This document shows positions 1 to 13,349 of a stretch of 64,000 nt of DNA, in pieces. Under the pieces are notes generated by a model. The model ran no database searches. It was not told where the DNA came from and saw nothing but the letters and a program-made list of their open reading frames with translations. Both the position numbers and the translations under genes were made by a program. Source of the DNA: Clusia tigrina (taxonomy: Eukaryota > Arthropoda > Insecta > Diptera > Clusiidae); the NCBI GenBank assembly GCA_920105625.2, contig CAKKTE020000328.1, positions 2,852,001 to 2,916,000 of the forward strand, given 5' to 3'. Position 1 is the stretch's first letter, and the number at the start of each line of letters is the position of its first letter.

Positions 1-3000
1 CAAGGGTACCATAGCTTTCACCGATAGATTAAATTGACAAGAGGCTCGAGTACTTTATTGTTACAAAATTTCAAGGTTTTATGACGCTCCAGTAAAAAGT
101 TACAATCATTTGTATATTGCAAACTTTGATAGGTGTAGGACGTACCGTATAGAAGTTAGGGCCATTTGAAGTTTTATCAGTGTTTGATTTGTGACTCAAG
201 GGAAGCAGAGCTTTGAGCGATAACTTAAATTGACAAGAGGCTCGAGTACATTATTGTTACAAAATTTCAAGGTTTTATGACGCTACAGTAAAAAGTTACA
301 AGCATTTGTATGTTGCAAAGCTTGATAGGTGTAGGACGTACCGTATAGAAGTTAGGGCCATTTGAAGTTTCATCAGTGTTTGATTTGGGACTCAAGGGTC
401 GCATAGCTCTGAGCGATAGCTTAAATTGACAAGAGGCTTGAGTAATTTATTGTTACAAAATTTCAAGCTTTTATGACGCTCCAGTAAAAAGTTAAAAGCA
501 TTTGTATGATGCAAACTTTGATAGGTGTAGGACGTACCGTATAGAAGTCAGGGCCATTTGAAGTTTTATAGGTGTTTGATTTGGGACTCAAGGGTAGCAT
601 AGCTTTTAGCGATAGCTTAAATTGACAAGAGGCTCGAGTACTTTATTGTTACAAGATTTCAAGGTTTTATGACGCTCCAGTAAAAAGTTACAAGCATTTG
701 TATGTTGCAAACTTTGATAGGTGTAGGACGTATCGTATAGAAGTTAGGGCTATTTGAAGTTTTATCAGTGTTTGATTTGGGACTCAAGGGTACCATAGCT
801 TTGAGCGATAACTTAAATTGACAAGAGGCTCGAGTACTTTATTGTTACAAAATTTCAAGGTTTTATGACGCTCCAGTAAAAATTACAAGCATTTGTATGT
901 TGCAAACTTTGATAGGTGTAGGACGTATCGTATAGAAGTTAGGGCTATTTGAAGTTTTATCAGTGTTTGATTTGGGACTCAAGGGTAGCATAGCTTTGAT
1001 CGATAACTTAAATTGACAAGAGGCTCGAGTACTTTATTGTTACAAAATTTCAAGGTTTTATGACGCTCCAGTAAAAAGTTACAAGCATTTGTATGTTGCA
1101 AACTTTGATAGTGTAGGACGTACCGTATTTAAGTAAGGGCCATTTGAAGTTTTATCAGTGTTTGATTTGGGACTCAAGGGTAGCATAGCTTTCACCGATA
1201 GATTAAATTGACAAGAGGCTCGAGTACTTTATTGTTACAAAATTTCAAGGTTTTATGACGCTCCAGTAAAAAGTTACAATCATTTGTATGTTGCAAACTT
1301 TGATAGGTGTAGGACGTACCGTATAGAAGTTAGGGCTATTTGAAGTTTTATGAGTGTTTGATTTGGGACTCAAGGGTAGCATAGCTTTTAGCGATAGCTT
1401 AAATTGACAAGAGGCTCGAGTACTTTATTGTTACAAGATTTCAAGGTTTTATGACGCTCCAGTAAAAAGTTACAAGCATTTGTATGTTGCAAGCTTTGAT
1501 AGGTGTAGGACGTATCGTATAGAAGTTAGGGCTATTTGAAGTTTTATCAGTGTTTGATTTGGGACTCAAGGGTAGCATAGCTTTGAGCGATAACTTAAAT
1601 TGACAAGAGGCTCGAGTACTTTATTGTTACAAAATTTCAAGGTTTTATGACGCTCCAGTAAAAATTACAAGCATTTGTATGTTGCAAACTTTGATAGGTG
1701 TAGGACGTATCGTATAGAAGTTAGGGCTATTTGAAGTTTTATCAGTGTTTGATTTGGGACTCAAGGGTAGCATAGCTTTGATCGATAACTTAAATTGACA
1801 AGAGGCTCGAGTACTTTATTGTTACAAAATTTCAAGGTTTTATGACGCTCCAGTAAAAAGTTACAAGCATTTGTATGTTGCAAACTTTGATAGTGTAGGA
1901 CGTACCGTATTTAAGTAAGGGCCATTTGAAGTTTTATCAGTGTTTGATTTGGGACTCAAGGGTAGCATAGCTTTCACCGATAGATTAAATTGACAAGAGG
2001 CTCGAGTACTTTATTGTTACAAAATTTCAAGGTTTTCTGACGCTCCAGTAAAAAGTTACAATCATTTGTATGTTGCAAACTTTGATAGGTGTAGGACGTA
2101 CCGTATAGAAGTTAGGGCTATTTGAAGTTTTATGAGTGTTTGATTTGGGACTCAAGGGTAGCATAGCTTTTAGCGATAGCTTAAATTGACAAGAGGCTCG
2201 AGTACTTTATTGTTACAAAATTTCAAGGTTTTATGACGCTCCAGTAAAAATTACAAGCATTTGTATGTTGCAAACTTTGATAGGTGTAGGACGTATCGTA
2301 TAGAAGTTAGGGCTATTTGAAGTTTTATCAGTGTTTGATTTGGGACTCAAGGGTAACATAGCTTTGAGCGATAACTTAAATTGACAAGAGGCTCGAGTAC
2401 TTTATTGTTACAAAATTACAAGGTTTTATGACGCTCCAGTAAAAATTACAAGCATTTGTATGTTGCAAACTTTGATAGGTGTAGGACGTATCGTATAGAA
2501 GTCAGGGCTATTGGAAGTTTTATCAGTGTTTGATTTGGGACTCAAGGGTAGCATAGCTTTGATCGATAACTTAAATTGACAAGAGGCTCGAGTACTTTAT
2601 TGTTACAAAATTTCAAGGTTTTATGACGCTCCAGTAAAAAGTTACAAGCATTTGTATGTTGCAAAGTTTGATAGGTGTAGGACGTACCGTATAGAAGTTA
2701 GGGCCATTTGAAGTTTCATCAGTGTTTGATTTGGGACTCAAGGGTAGCATAGCTTTTAGCGATAGCTTAAATTGACAAGAGGCTCGCGTACTTTATTGTT
2801 ACAAAATTTCAAGGTTTTATGACGCTCTAGTAAAAAGTTAAAAGCATTTGTATGTTGCAAACTTTGATAGATGTAGGACGTACCATATAGAAGTTAGGGC
2901 TATTTGAAGTTTTGTCAGTGTTTGATTTGGGACTCAAGGGTAGCATAGCTTTTAGCGATAGCTTAAATTGACAAGAGGCTCGAGTACTTTATTGTTACAA

Positions 3001-4057
3001 GATTTCAAGGTTTTATGACGCTCCAGTAAAAAGTTACAAGCATTTGTATGTTGCAAACTTTGATAGGTGTAGGACGTAACGTATAGAAGTTAGGGCTATT
3101 TGAAGTTTTATCAGTGTTTGATTTGGGACTCAAGGGTCGCATAGCTTTGAGCGATAACTTAAATTGACAAGAGGCTCGAGTACTTTATTGTTACAAAATT
3201 TCAAGGTTTTATGACGCTCCAGTAAAAATTACAAGCATTTGTATGTTGCAAACTTTGATAGGTGTAGGACGTATCGTATAGAAGTTAGGGCTATTTGAAG
3301 TTTTATCAGTGTTTGATTTGGGACTCAAGGGTAGCATAGCTTTGAGCGATAACTTAAATTGACAAGAGGCTCGAGTACTTTATTGTTACAAAATTTCAAG
3401 GTTTTATGACGCTCCAGTAAAAATTACAAGCATTTGTATGTTGCAAACTTTGATAGGTGTAGGACGTACCGTATAGAAGTTAGGGCCATTGAAGTTTTAT
3501 CAGTGTTTGATTTGAGACTCAAGCGTAGCATAGCTTTGAGCGATAGCTTAAATTGACAAGAGGCTGGAGTCCTTTATTGTTACAAAATTTCAAGGGTTTA
3601 TGATGCTCCAGTAAAAAGTTACAAGCATTTGTATGTTGCAAACTTTGATAGGTGTAGGACGTACCGTATAATAGTCAGGGCCATTTGAAGTTTTATACGT
3701 GTTTGATTTGGGACTCAAGGGTAGCATAGCTTTGAGCGATATCTTAAATTGACAAGAGGCTCGAGTACTTTATTGTTACAAAATTTCAAGGTTTTATGAC
3801 GCTGCAGTAAAAAGTTACAAGCATTTGTATGTTGCAATCTTTGATACGTGTAGGACATACCGTACAGAAGTTAGGGCCATTTGAAGTTTTATCAGTGTTT
3901 GATTTGGGACTCAAGGGTAGCATAGCTTGGAGCGATAAGTTAAATTGACAAGAGGCTCGAAAACTTTATAGTTACAAAATTTCAAGGTTTTATGACGCTC
4001 AAGTAAAAAGTTACAAGCATTTGTATGTCGCAAACTTTGATAGGTGTAGGACGTACC
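1..4057. repeat. 196-bp satellite array, MITE-free block
   Basis: About 20.7 tandem copies of a ~196-bp AT-rich monomer. In the phase used here each begins GGGACTCAAGGG, passes a CTCGAGTACTTTATTG segment near position 51, and carries GGACGTACC near position 144. Counting base by base gives 196 bp, and successive GGGACT starts (583, 779, 974) confirm 195-196 bp. Common variants are loss of one base in AAAAAGTTAC and CGTATCG for CGTACCG. No MITE is present here, unlike the rest of the window. No coding content is seen. The species and any known satellite name cannot be fixed from sequence alone. Confidence 0.95.
583..2146. repeat. Four-monomer higher-order repeat, two copies of 782 bp
   Basis: Monomer starts at 583, 1365 and 2147 are 782 bp apart. 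Diagnostic variants recur with this period: AGCTTTTAGC at 601, 1383 and 2165; a dropped G in GATAGTGTAGG plus GTATTTAAGTAAGG near 1113 and 1895; and a CACCGATAG variant. Two full copies are clear (583-1364 and 1365-2146). The following monomers are a partial, rearranged third copy. Confidence 0.8.
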
Positions 4058-4421
4058 CAAGGTGAATTTACTTACATGGTGGCTGCAAGGTAATTTTCGT
4101 ACCTCCGGAATTGTCAAACATAAGCAATGTGCAATCAAAATAAATGAAATTGAGAAGAATGGAGGAATATATAAGAGCTGCTTAAAGTGGCATAAAATTC
4201 ATATAAAATATATAAATAGTCTCCTAATTTCTTCATAATGTTCACACTTTACAAAAATAACAATTAAAATACCCCTTTCAATCGAATCAAAACTCTATTT
4301 GCAATTGTTTGCAAATTTATTTTGATCGCATTTTTCTATAATTTCAAATTTGACACTACTGAGGGAAAGTTGGTTCAAAAAAATTTGGTCTTGCAGCTAC
4401 CATGTAAGTAAATTCACCTTG
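4058..4421 (+). mobile_element. MITE-like TIR element, copy 1
   Basis: 364 bp with 32-bp terminal inverted repeats starting CAAGGTGAATTTACTTAC and ending with the reverse complement. It is flanked on both sides by GGACGTACC, a sequence present once in an empty monomer, so that is the target duplication. Its length is ambiguous at 7-9 bp because terminal C/G bases match the target. The AT-rich interior has no transposase frame. A short TIR element with a 7-9 bp duplication suggests a non-autonomous hAT-, P- or Mutator-type element; the sequence does not decide which. This copy has GCAGCTACC in the right repeat, shared only with the next copy. The plus orientation is arbitrary but the same for all copies. 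Confidence 0.85.
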
Positions 4422-5990
4422 GGACGTACCGTATAGAAGTTAGGGCCATTTGAAGTTTTATCAGTGTTTGATTTGCGACTCAAGGGAAGCATAGCTTTGA
4501 GCGATAGCTTAAATTGACAAGAGGCTCGAGTACATTATTGTTACAAAATTTCAAGGTTTTACGACGCTCCAGTAAAAAGTTAAAAGCATTTGTATGATGC
4601 AAACTTTGATAGGTGTAGGACGTATAGAAGTTAGGGCCATTTGAAATTTTATCAGTGTTTGATTTGGGACTCAAGGGTAGCATAGCTTTGACCGATAGCT
4701 TAAATTGACAAGAGGCTCGAGTACTTTATTGTTACAAAATTTCAAGGTTTTATGACGCTCCAGTAAAAAGTTAAAAGCATTTGTATGTTGCAAACTTTGA
4801 TAGATGTAGGACGTACCGTATAGAAGTTAGGGCTATTTGAAGTTTTATCAGTGTTAGATTTGGGACTCAAGGGTAGCATAGCTTTTAGCGATAGCTTAAA
4901 TTGACAAGAGGCTCGAGTACTTTATTGTTACAAGATTTCAAGGTTTTATGACGCTCCAGTAAAAAGTTACAAGAATTTGTATGTTGCAAACTTTGATAGG
5001 TGTAGGACGTATCGTATAGAAGTTAGGGCTATTTGAAGTTTTATCAGTGTTTGATTTGGGACTCAAGGGTAGCATAGCTTTGAGCGATAACTTAAATTGA
5101 CAAGAGGCTCGAGTACTTTATTGTTACAAAATTTCAAGGTTTTATGACGCTCCCGTAAAAATTACAAGCATTTGTATGTTGCAAACTTTGATAGGTGTAG
5201 GACGTATCGTATAGAAGTTAGGGCTATTTGAAGTTTTATCAGTGTTTGATTTGGGACTCAAGGGTAGCATAGCTTTGAGCGATAACTTAAATTGACAAGA
5301 GGCTCGAGTACTTTATTGTTACAAAATTTCAAGGTTTTATAACGCTCCAGTAAAAATTACAAGCATTTGTATGTTGCAAACTTTGATAGGTGTAGGACGT
5401 ACCGTATAGAAGTTAGGGCCATTGAAGTTTTATCAGTGTTTGATTTGAGAACCAAGCGTAGCATAGCTTTGAGCGATAGCTTAAATTGACAAGAGGCTGG
5501 AGTCCTTTATTGTTACAAAATTTCAAGGGTTTATGATGCTCCAGTAAAAAGTTACAAGCATTTGTATGTTGCAAACTTAGATAGGTGTAGGACGTACCGT
5601 ATAGTAGTCAGGGCCATTTGAAGTTTTATACGTGTTTGATTTGGGACTCAAGGGTAGCATAGCTTTGAGCGATATCTTAAATTGACAAGAGGCTCGAGTA
5701 CTTTATTGTTACAAAATTTCAAGGTTTTATGACGCTGCAGTAAAAAGTTACAAGCATTTGTATGTTGCAATCTTTGATACGTGTAGGACATACCGTACAG
5801 AAGTTAGGGCCATTTGAAGTTTTATCAGTGTTTGATTTGGGACTCAACGGTAGCATAGCTTGGAGCGATAAGTTAAATTGACAAGAGGCTCGAAAACTTT
5901 ATAGTTACAAAATTTCAAGGTTTTATGACGCTCAAGTAAAAAGTTACAAGCATTTGTATGTCGCAAACTTTGATAGGTGTAGGACGTACC
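4422..5990. repeat. Satellite block, 8 monomers
   Basis: Eight monomer equivalents between two MITEs. It includes a monomer lacking 5 bases of GTACC (GGACGTATAGAAG near 4619). Nothing else is recognised in it. Confidence 0.9.
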
Positions 5991-6354
5991 CAAGGTGAAT
6001 TTACTTACATGGTGGCTGCAAGGTAATTTTCGTACCTCCGGAATTGTCAAACATAAGCAATGTGCAATCAAAATAAATGAAATTGAGAAGAATGGAGGAA
6101 TACATAAGAGCTGCTTAAAGTGGCATAAAATTCATATAAAATATATAAATAGTCTCCTAATTTCTTCATAATGTTCACACTTTACAAAAATAACAATTAA
6201 AATACCCCTTTCAATCGAATCAAAACTCTATTTGCAATTGTTTGCAAATTTATTTTGATCGCATTTTTCTATAATTTCAAATTTGACACTACTGAGGGAA
6301 AGTTGGTTCAAAAAAATTTGGTCTTGCAGCTACCATGTAAGTAAATTCACCTTG
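5991..6354 (+). mobile_element. MITE copy 2
   Basis: 364 bp, twin of the copy at 4058 through the 1933-bp duplication. Both share GGTCTTGCAGCTACC at the right end and TTTGCAAATTTATTTTG inside. Flanked by GGACGTACC on both sides. Confidence 0.85.
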
Positions 6355-8712
6355 GGACGTACCGTATAGAAGTTAGGGCCATTTGAAGTTTTATCAGTGT
6401 TTGATTTGCGACTCAAGGGAAGCATAGCTTTGAGCGATAACTTAAATTGACAAGAGGCTCGAGTACATTATTGTTACAAAATTTCAAAGTTTTATGACGC
6501 TCCAGTAAAAAATTACCAGCATTTGTATGTTGCAAAGTTTGATAGGTGTAGGACGTACCGTATAGAAGTTAGGACCATTTGAAGTTTTATAAGTGTTTGA
6601 TTTGGGACTGAAGGGAAGCATAGCTTTGAGCGATAACTTAAATTGACAAGAGGCTCGAGTTCATTATTGTTACAAAATTTCAAGGTTTTACGACGCTCCA
6701 GTAAAAAGTTAAAAGCATTTGTATGATGCAAACTTTGATAGGTGTAGGATGTACCGTATAGAAGTTAGGGCCATTTGAAATTTTATCAGTGTTTGATTTG
6801 GGACTCAAGGGTAGCATAGCTTTGAGCGATAGCTTAAATTGACAAGAGGCTCGAGTACTTTATTGTTACAAAATTTCAAGGTTTTATGACGCTCCAGTAA
6901 AAAGTTAAAAGCATTTGTATGTTGCAAACTTTGATAGATGTAGGACGTACCGTATAGAAGTTAGGGCTATTTGAAGTTTTATCAGTGTTTGATTTGGGAC
7001 TCAAGGGTAGCATAGCTTTTACCGATAGCTTAAATTGACAAGAGGCTCGAGTACTTTATTGTTACAAGATTTCAAGGTTTTATGACGCTCCAGTAAAAAG
7101 TTACAAGCATTTGTATGTTGCAAACTTTGATAGGTGTAGGACGTACCGTATAGAAGTTAGGACCATTTGAAGTTTTATAAGTGTTTGATTTGGGACTCAA
7201 GGGAAGCATAGCTTTGAGCGATAACTTAAATTGACAAGAGGCTCGAGTACATTATTGTTACAAAATTTCAAGGTTTTATGACGCTCCAGTAAAAAGTTAC
7301 AAGCATTTGTATGTTGCATACTTTTATAGGTGTAGGAGGTACCGTATAGAAGTTAGGGCCATTTGAAGTTTCATCAGTGTTTGATTTGGGACTCAAGGGT
7401 AGCATAGCTTTGAGCGATAGCTTAAATTGACAAGAGGCTCGAGTACTTTATTGTTACAAAATTTCAAGGTTCTATGACGCTCCAGTAAAAAGTTACAAGC
7501 ATTTGTATGGTGCAAACTTTGATAGTATAGGACGTACCGTATAGAAGTAAGGGCCATTTGAAGTTTTATCAATGTTTGATTTGGGACACAAGGGTAGCAT
7601 AGCTTTCACCGATAGATTAAATTGACAAGAGGATCGAGTACTTTATTGTTACAAAATTTCAAGGTTTTATGACGCTCCAGTAAAAAGTTACAAGCATTTG
7701 TATGTTGCAAACTTTGCTAGGTGTTGGACGTACCGTATAGAAGTTAGGGCCATTTAAGGTTTTATCAGTGTTTGATTTGGGACTCAAGGGTAGCATAGCT
7801 TTGCGCGATAGCTTAAATTGACAAGAGGCTCGAGTACTTTATTGTTACAAAATTTCAAGGTTTTATGACACTCCTGTAAAAAGTTACAAGCATTTGTATG
7901 TTGCAAACTTTGATAGGTGTAGCACGTACCGTATAGAAGTTAGGGCCATTTGAAGTTTTATCAGTGTTTGATTTGGGACTCAAGGGTAGCATAGCTTTGA
8001 GCGATAGCTTAAATTGACAAGAGGCTCGACTACTTTATTGTTACAAAATTTCAAGGTTCTATGACGCTCCAGTAAAAAGTTACAAGCATTTGTATGTTGC
8101 AAACTATGATAGTGTAGGATGTACCGTATAGCAGTTAGGGCCATTTGAAGTTTAAACAGTGTTTGATTTGGGACTCAAGGGAAGAATAGCTTTGAGCGAT
8201 AACTTAAATTGACAAGCGGCTCGAGTACATTATTGTTACAAAATTTCAAGGTTTTATGACGCTCCAGTAAAAAGTTACAAGCATTTGTATGTTGCAAACT
8301 TTGATAGGTGTAGGACGTACCGTATAGAAGTTAGGGCCATTTGAAGTTTCATCAGTGTTTGATTTGGGACTCAAGGGTAGCATAGCTTTGAGCGATAGCT
8401 AAAATTGACAAGAGGCTCGAGTTCTTTATTGTTACAAAATATCAAGGTTTTATGACGCTCCAGTAAAAAGTTACAAGCATTTGTATGTTGCAAACTTTGA
8501 TAGGTGTAGGACGTACTGTATAGAAGTGAGGGTCATTTGAAGTTTTATCAGTGTTGATTTGGGTTCCAAGGGTAGCATAGCTTTGAGCGATAGCTTAAAT
8601 TGACAAGAGGCTCGAGTAATTTATTCTTACAAAATTTCAAGCTTTTATGACGCTCCAGTAAAAAGTTACAAGCATTTGTATGTTGCAAACTTTGATAGGT
8701 GTAGGACGTACC
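6355..8712. repeat. Satellite block, 12 monomers
   Basis: Twelve monomer equivalents without a MITE. Monomers are more diverged than downstream (GGTACCG for CGTACCG near 7338, TATAGGACG near 7526, GTTGGACG near 7723). No other feature is seen. Confidence 0.9.
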
Positions 8713-9077
8713 CAAGGTGCATTTACTTACATGGTGGCTGCAAGGTGATTTTCGTACCTCCGGAATTGTCAAACATAAGCAATGTGCAATCAAAATAAAT
8801 GAAATTGAGAGGAATGGAGGAATACATAAGAACTGCTTAAAGTGGCATACAATTCATATAAAATATATAAATAGTCTCCTAATTTCTTCATAATGTTCAC
8901 ACTTTACAAAAATAACAATTAAAAACCGCTTTTCACTCGAATCAAAACTCTATTTGCAATTGTTTGCATATTTGTTTTGATCGCATTTTTCTATAATTTC
9001 AAATTTGACAACTACTAAGGGAAAGTTGGTTCAAAAAAATTTGTTCTTGCAGTTACCATGTAGGTCAATTCAGCTTG
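8713..9077 (+). mobile_element. MITE copy 3
   Basis: 365 bp. The left repeat carries a G to C type change (CAAGGTGCATTTAC). The right repeat is degenerate (GTCAATTCAGCTTG) and is followed by GGACATACC, so the target duplication has decayed by one base on the right. Confidence 0.85.
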
Positions 9078-11826
9078 GGACATACCGTATAGAAGTTAGG
9101 GCCATTTGAAGTTTTATCAGTGTTTGATTTGGGACTCAAGGGTAGCATAGCTTTGAGCGATAGTTTAAATTGGCAAGAGGTTCGAGTACTTTATTGTTAC
9201 AAAATTTTAAGGTTTTATGACGCTCCAGTAAAAAGTTACAAGCATTTGTATGTTGCAAACTTTGATAGGTGTAGGACGTACCGTATAGAAGTTAGGGCTA
9301 ATTGAAGTTTTATCCTTGTTTGATTTGGGACTCAAGGGTAGCATAGCTTTTAGCGATAGCTTAAATTGACAAGAGGCTCGAGTACTTTATTGTTACAAAA
9401 TTTTAAGGTTTTATGACGCTCTAGTCAAAAGTTACAAGCATTTGTATGTTGCAAACTTTGATAGGTGTAGGACGTACCGTATAGAAGTTAGGGCCATTTG
9501 AAGTTTTATCAGTGTTTGATTTGGGACTCAAGAGGTAGCATAGCTTTGAGCGATACCTTAAATTGACAAGAGGCTCGATTACTTTATTGTTACAAAATTT
9601 CAAGGTTTTATGATGCTCCAGTAAAAAGTTACAAGCATTTGTATATTGCAAACTTTGATAGGTGTAGGCCGTACCGTATTGAACTTAGGGCCATTTGATG
9701 TTTTATCAGTGTTTTATTTGGGATTCATGGGTAGCATAGCTTTGAGCGATAGCTTAAATTGGCAAGAGGCTCGAGTAATTTATTGTTACAAAATTTCAAG
9801 GTATTATGACGCTCCAGTAAAAAGTTACAAGCATTTGTATGTTGCAAACTTTTATAGGTGTAGGACGTACCGTATAGAAGTAAGGGCCATTTGAAGTTTA
9901 ATCAGTGTTTGATTTGGGACTCAAGGGTAGCATAGCTTTGAGCGATAGCTTAAATTGACCAGAGGCTCGAGTACTTTATTGTTACAAAATTTCAAGCTTT
10001 TACGACGCTCCAGTAAAAAGTTAAAAGCATTTGTATGATGCAAACTTTGATAGGTGTAGGACGTACCGTATAGAAGTTAGGGCCATTTGAAATTTTATCA
10101 GTGTTTGATTTGGGACCCAAGGGTAGCATAGCTTTGAGCGATAGCTTAAATTGACAAGAGGCTCGAGTACATTATTGTTACAAAATTTCAAGGTTTTATG
10201 ACGCTCCAGTAAAAAGTTACAAGCATTTGTATGTTGCATACTTTTATAGGTGTAGGACGTACCGTATAGAAGTTAGGGCCATTTGAAGTTTCATCAGTGT
10301 TTGATTTGGGACTCAAGGGTAGCATAGCTTTGAGCGATAACTTAAATTGACAAGAGGCTCGAGTACTTTATTGTTACAAAATTTCAAGCTTTTACGACGC
10401 TCCAGTAAAAAGTTAAAAGCATTTGTATGATGCAAACTTTGATAGGTGTAGGACGTACCGTATAGAAGTTAGGGCCATTTTAAATTTTATCAGTGTTTGA
10501 TTTGGGACCCAAGGGTAGCATAGCTTTGAGCGATAGCTTAAATTGACAAGAGGCTCGAGTACTTTATTGTTACAAAATTTCAAGGTTCTATGACGCTCCA
10601 GTAAAAAGTTACAAGCATTTGTATGTTGCAAACTTTGATAGTATAGGACGTACCGTATAGAAGTAAGGGCCATTTGAAGTTTTATCAATGTTTGATTTGG
10701 GACTCAAGGGTAGCATAGCTTTGAGCGATAGCTTAAATTGACAAGAGGCTCGACTACTTTATTGTTACAAAATTTCAAGGTTCTATGACGCTCCAGTAAA
10801 AAGTTACAAGCATTTGTATGTTGCAAACTTTGATAGGTGTAGCACGTACCGTATAGAAGTTAGGGCTATTTGGAGCTTTATCAGAGTTTGATTTGGAACT
10901 CAAGGGTAGGATTGCTTTGAGCGATAGCTTAAATTGACAAGAGGCTCGAGTACTTTATTGTGACAAAATTTCAAGCTTTTATGACGCTCCAGTAAAAAGT
11001 TAAAAGCATTTTATAATGCAAACTTTGATAGTGTAGGACGTACCGTATAGAAGTTAGGGCCATTTGAAGTTTTATCAGTGTTTGATTTGGGACTCAACGG
11101 TAGCATAGCTTTGAGCGATAGCTTAAATTGACAAGAGGCTCGACTACTTTATTGTTCCAAAATTTCAAGGTTCTATGACGCTCCAGTAAAAAGTTACAAG
11201 CATTTGTATGTTGCAAACTTTGATAGTGTAGGATGTACCGTATAGCAGTTAGGGCCATTTGAAGTTTAAACAGTGTTTGATTTGGGACTCAAGGGAAGAA
11301 TAGCTTTGAGCGATAACTTAAATTGACAAGAGGCTCGAGTACATTATTGTTACAAAATTTCAAGGTTTTATGACGCTCCAGTAAAAAGTTACAAGCATTT
11401 GTATGTTGCAACCTTTGATAGGTGTAGGACGTACCGTATAGAAGTTAGGGCCATTTGAAGTTTCATCAGTGTTTGATTTGGGACTCAAGGGTAGCATAGC
11501 TTTGAGCGATAGCTAAAATTGACAAGAGGCTCGAGTTCTTTATTGTTACAAAATATCAAGGTTTTATGACGCTCCAGTAAAAAGTTACAAGCATTTGTAT
11601 GTTGCAAACTTTGATAGGTGTAGGACGTATCGTATAGAAGTGAGGGCCATTTGAAGTTTTATCAGTGTTGATTTGGGTTCCAAGGGTAGCATAGCTTTGA
11701 GCGAAAGCTTAAATTGACAAGAGGCTCGAGTAATTTATTCTTACAAAATTTCAAGCTTTTATGACGCTCCAGTAAAAAGTTACAAACATTTGTATGTTGC
11801 AAACTTAGATAGGTGTAGGACGTATC
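9078..11826. repeat. Satellite block, 14 monomers
   Basis: The longest MITE-free interval after the window start. It includes monomers with GGCAAGAGG in place of GACAAGAGG (9173, 9760) and a clustered set with GATAGTATAGG or GATAGTGTAGG near 10630-11230. Nothing else is seen. Confidence 0.9.
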
Positions 11827-12190
11827 CAGGGTGAATTTATTTACATGGTGGCTGCAAGGTGATTTTCGTACCACCGGAATTGTCAAACATAAGCAATGTG
11901 CAATCAAAATAAATGAAATTGAGAGGAATGGAGGAATACATAAGAACTGCTTAAAGTGGCATACAATTCATATAAATTATATAAATAGTCTCCTAATTTC
12001 TTCATAATGTTCACACTTTACAAAAATAACAATTAAAAACCCCTTTTCACTCGAATCAAAACTCTATTTGCAATTGTTTGCATATTTGTTTGATCGCATT
12101 TTTCTATAATTTCAAATTTGACAACTACTGAGGGAAAGTTGGTTCAAAAAAATTTGTTCTTGCAGTTACCATGTACGTAAATTCAGCTTG
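11827..12190 (+). mobile_element. MITE copy 4
   Basis: Related by duplication to the copy at 8713: same degenerate right end CAGCTTG followed by GGACATACC. Left end CAGGGTGAATTTATTTAC has two changes and its left flank reads GGACGTATC. Confidence 0.85.
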
Positions 12191-12984
12191 GGACATACCG
12201 TATAGAAGTTAGGGCCATTTGAAGTTTTATCAGTGTTTGATTTGGGACTCAAGGGTAGCATAGCTTTGAGCGATAGTTTAAATTGGCAAGAGGTTCGAGT
12301 ACTTTATTGTTACAAAATTTTAAGGTTTTATGACGTTCCAGTAAAAAGTTACAAGCATTTGTATGTTGCAAACTTTGATAGGTGTAGGACGTACCGTATA
12401 GAAGTTAGGGCTAATTGAAGTTTTATCCTTGTTTGATTTGGGACTCAAAGGTAGCATAACTTTGAGCGATAGCTTAAATTGACAAGAGGCTCGAGTACTT
12501 TATTGTTACAAAAATTTAAGGTTTTATGACGCTCTAGTCAAAAGTTACAAGCATTTGTATGTTGCAAACTTTGATAGGTGTAGGACGTACCGTATAGAAG
12601 TTAGGGCCATTTGAAGTTTTATCAGTGTTTGATTTCGGACTCAATGGGTAGCATAGCTTTGAGCGATACCTTAAATTGACAAGAGGCTCGAGTACTTTAT
12701 TGTTACAAAATTTCAAGGTATTATGACGCTCCAGTAAAAAGTTACAAGCATTTGTATGTTGCAAACTTTGATAAGTGTGGGACGTACGGTATAGAAGTTA
12801 GGGCCATTTGAATTTTTATAAGTATTTGATATGGGACTCAAGAGTAGCATAGCTTTGAGCGATAGCTTAAATTGACAAGAGGCTCGAGTACTTTATTGTT
12901 ACAAAATTTGAAGGTTTTATGACGCGCCAGTAAAAAGTTACAAGCATTTGTATGTTGCAAACATTGATAGGTGTAGGACGTACC

Positions 12985-13349
12985 CAAGGCGAATTTACTT
13001 ACATGGTGGCTGCAAGGTGATTTTCGTACCTCCGGAATTGTCAAACATAAGCAATGTGCAATCAAAATAAATGAAATTGAGAGGAATGGAGGAATACATA
13101 AGTGCTGCTTAAAGTGGCACACAATTCATATAAAATATATAAATAGTCTCCTAATTTCTTCATAATGTTCACACTTTACAAAAATAACAATTAAAAAACC
13201 CTTTTCACTCGAATCAAAACTGTATTTGCAATTGTTTGCATATTTGTTTTGATCGCATTTTTCTATAGTTTCAAATTTGACAACTACTGAGGGAAAGTTA
13301 GTTCAAAAAAATTTGTTCTTGCAGCCACCATGTAAGTAAATTCACCTTG
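12985..13349 (+). mobile_element. MITE copy 5
   Basis: 365 bp, left end CAAGGCGAATTTAC (one change), intact right end CACCTTG, GGACGTACC on both sides. Confidence 0.87.

Larger units (their letters stand above)
2733..6598. repeat. 1933-bp tandem duplication (2733-4665 and 4666-6598)
   Basis: Two adjacent segments match monomer by monomer, including rare variants (TAGATGTAGG, GCGACTCAAGGGAAGC, ACTGCAGTAAAAAG), and each carries one MITE (4058 and 5991). Offsets of GGGACT starts (2733 to 4666, 2929 to 4862) and of the MITEs are all 1933 bp. Scattered single-base differences show it is not a very recent copy. Boundaries are estimated to within about a monomer. Confidence 0.8.
8090..12670. repeat. 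~3114-bp duplication (8090-9560 and 11204-12670)
   Basis: Two ~1.47-kb stretches share unusual variants in the same order: GTACCGTATAGCAG, AAGGGAAGAATAGC, ATAGCTAAAATTG, GGGTTCCAAGGG, a MITE with a mutated right flank (GGACATACC), then GGCAAGAGGTTCGAG. The offset is 3113-3114 bp throughout. Divergence is about one difference per several dozen bases by eye. Ends are approximate. Confidence 0.75.
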
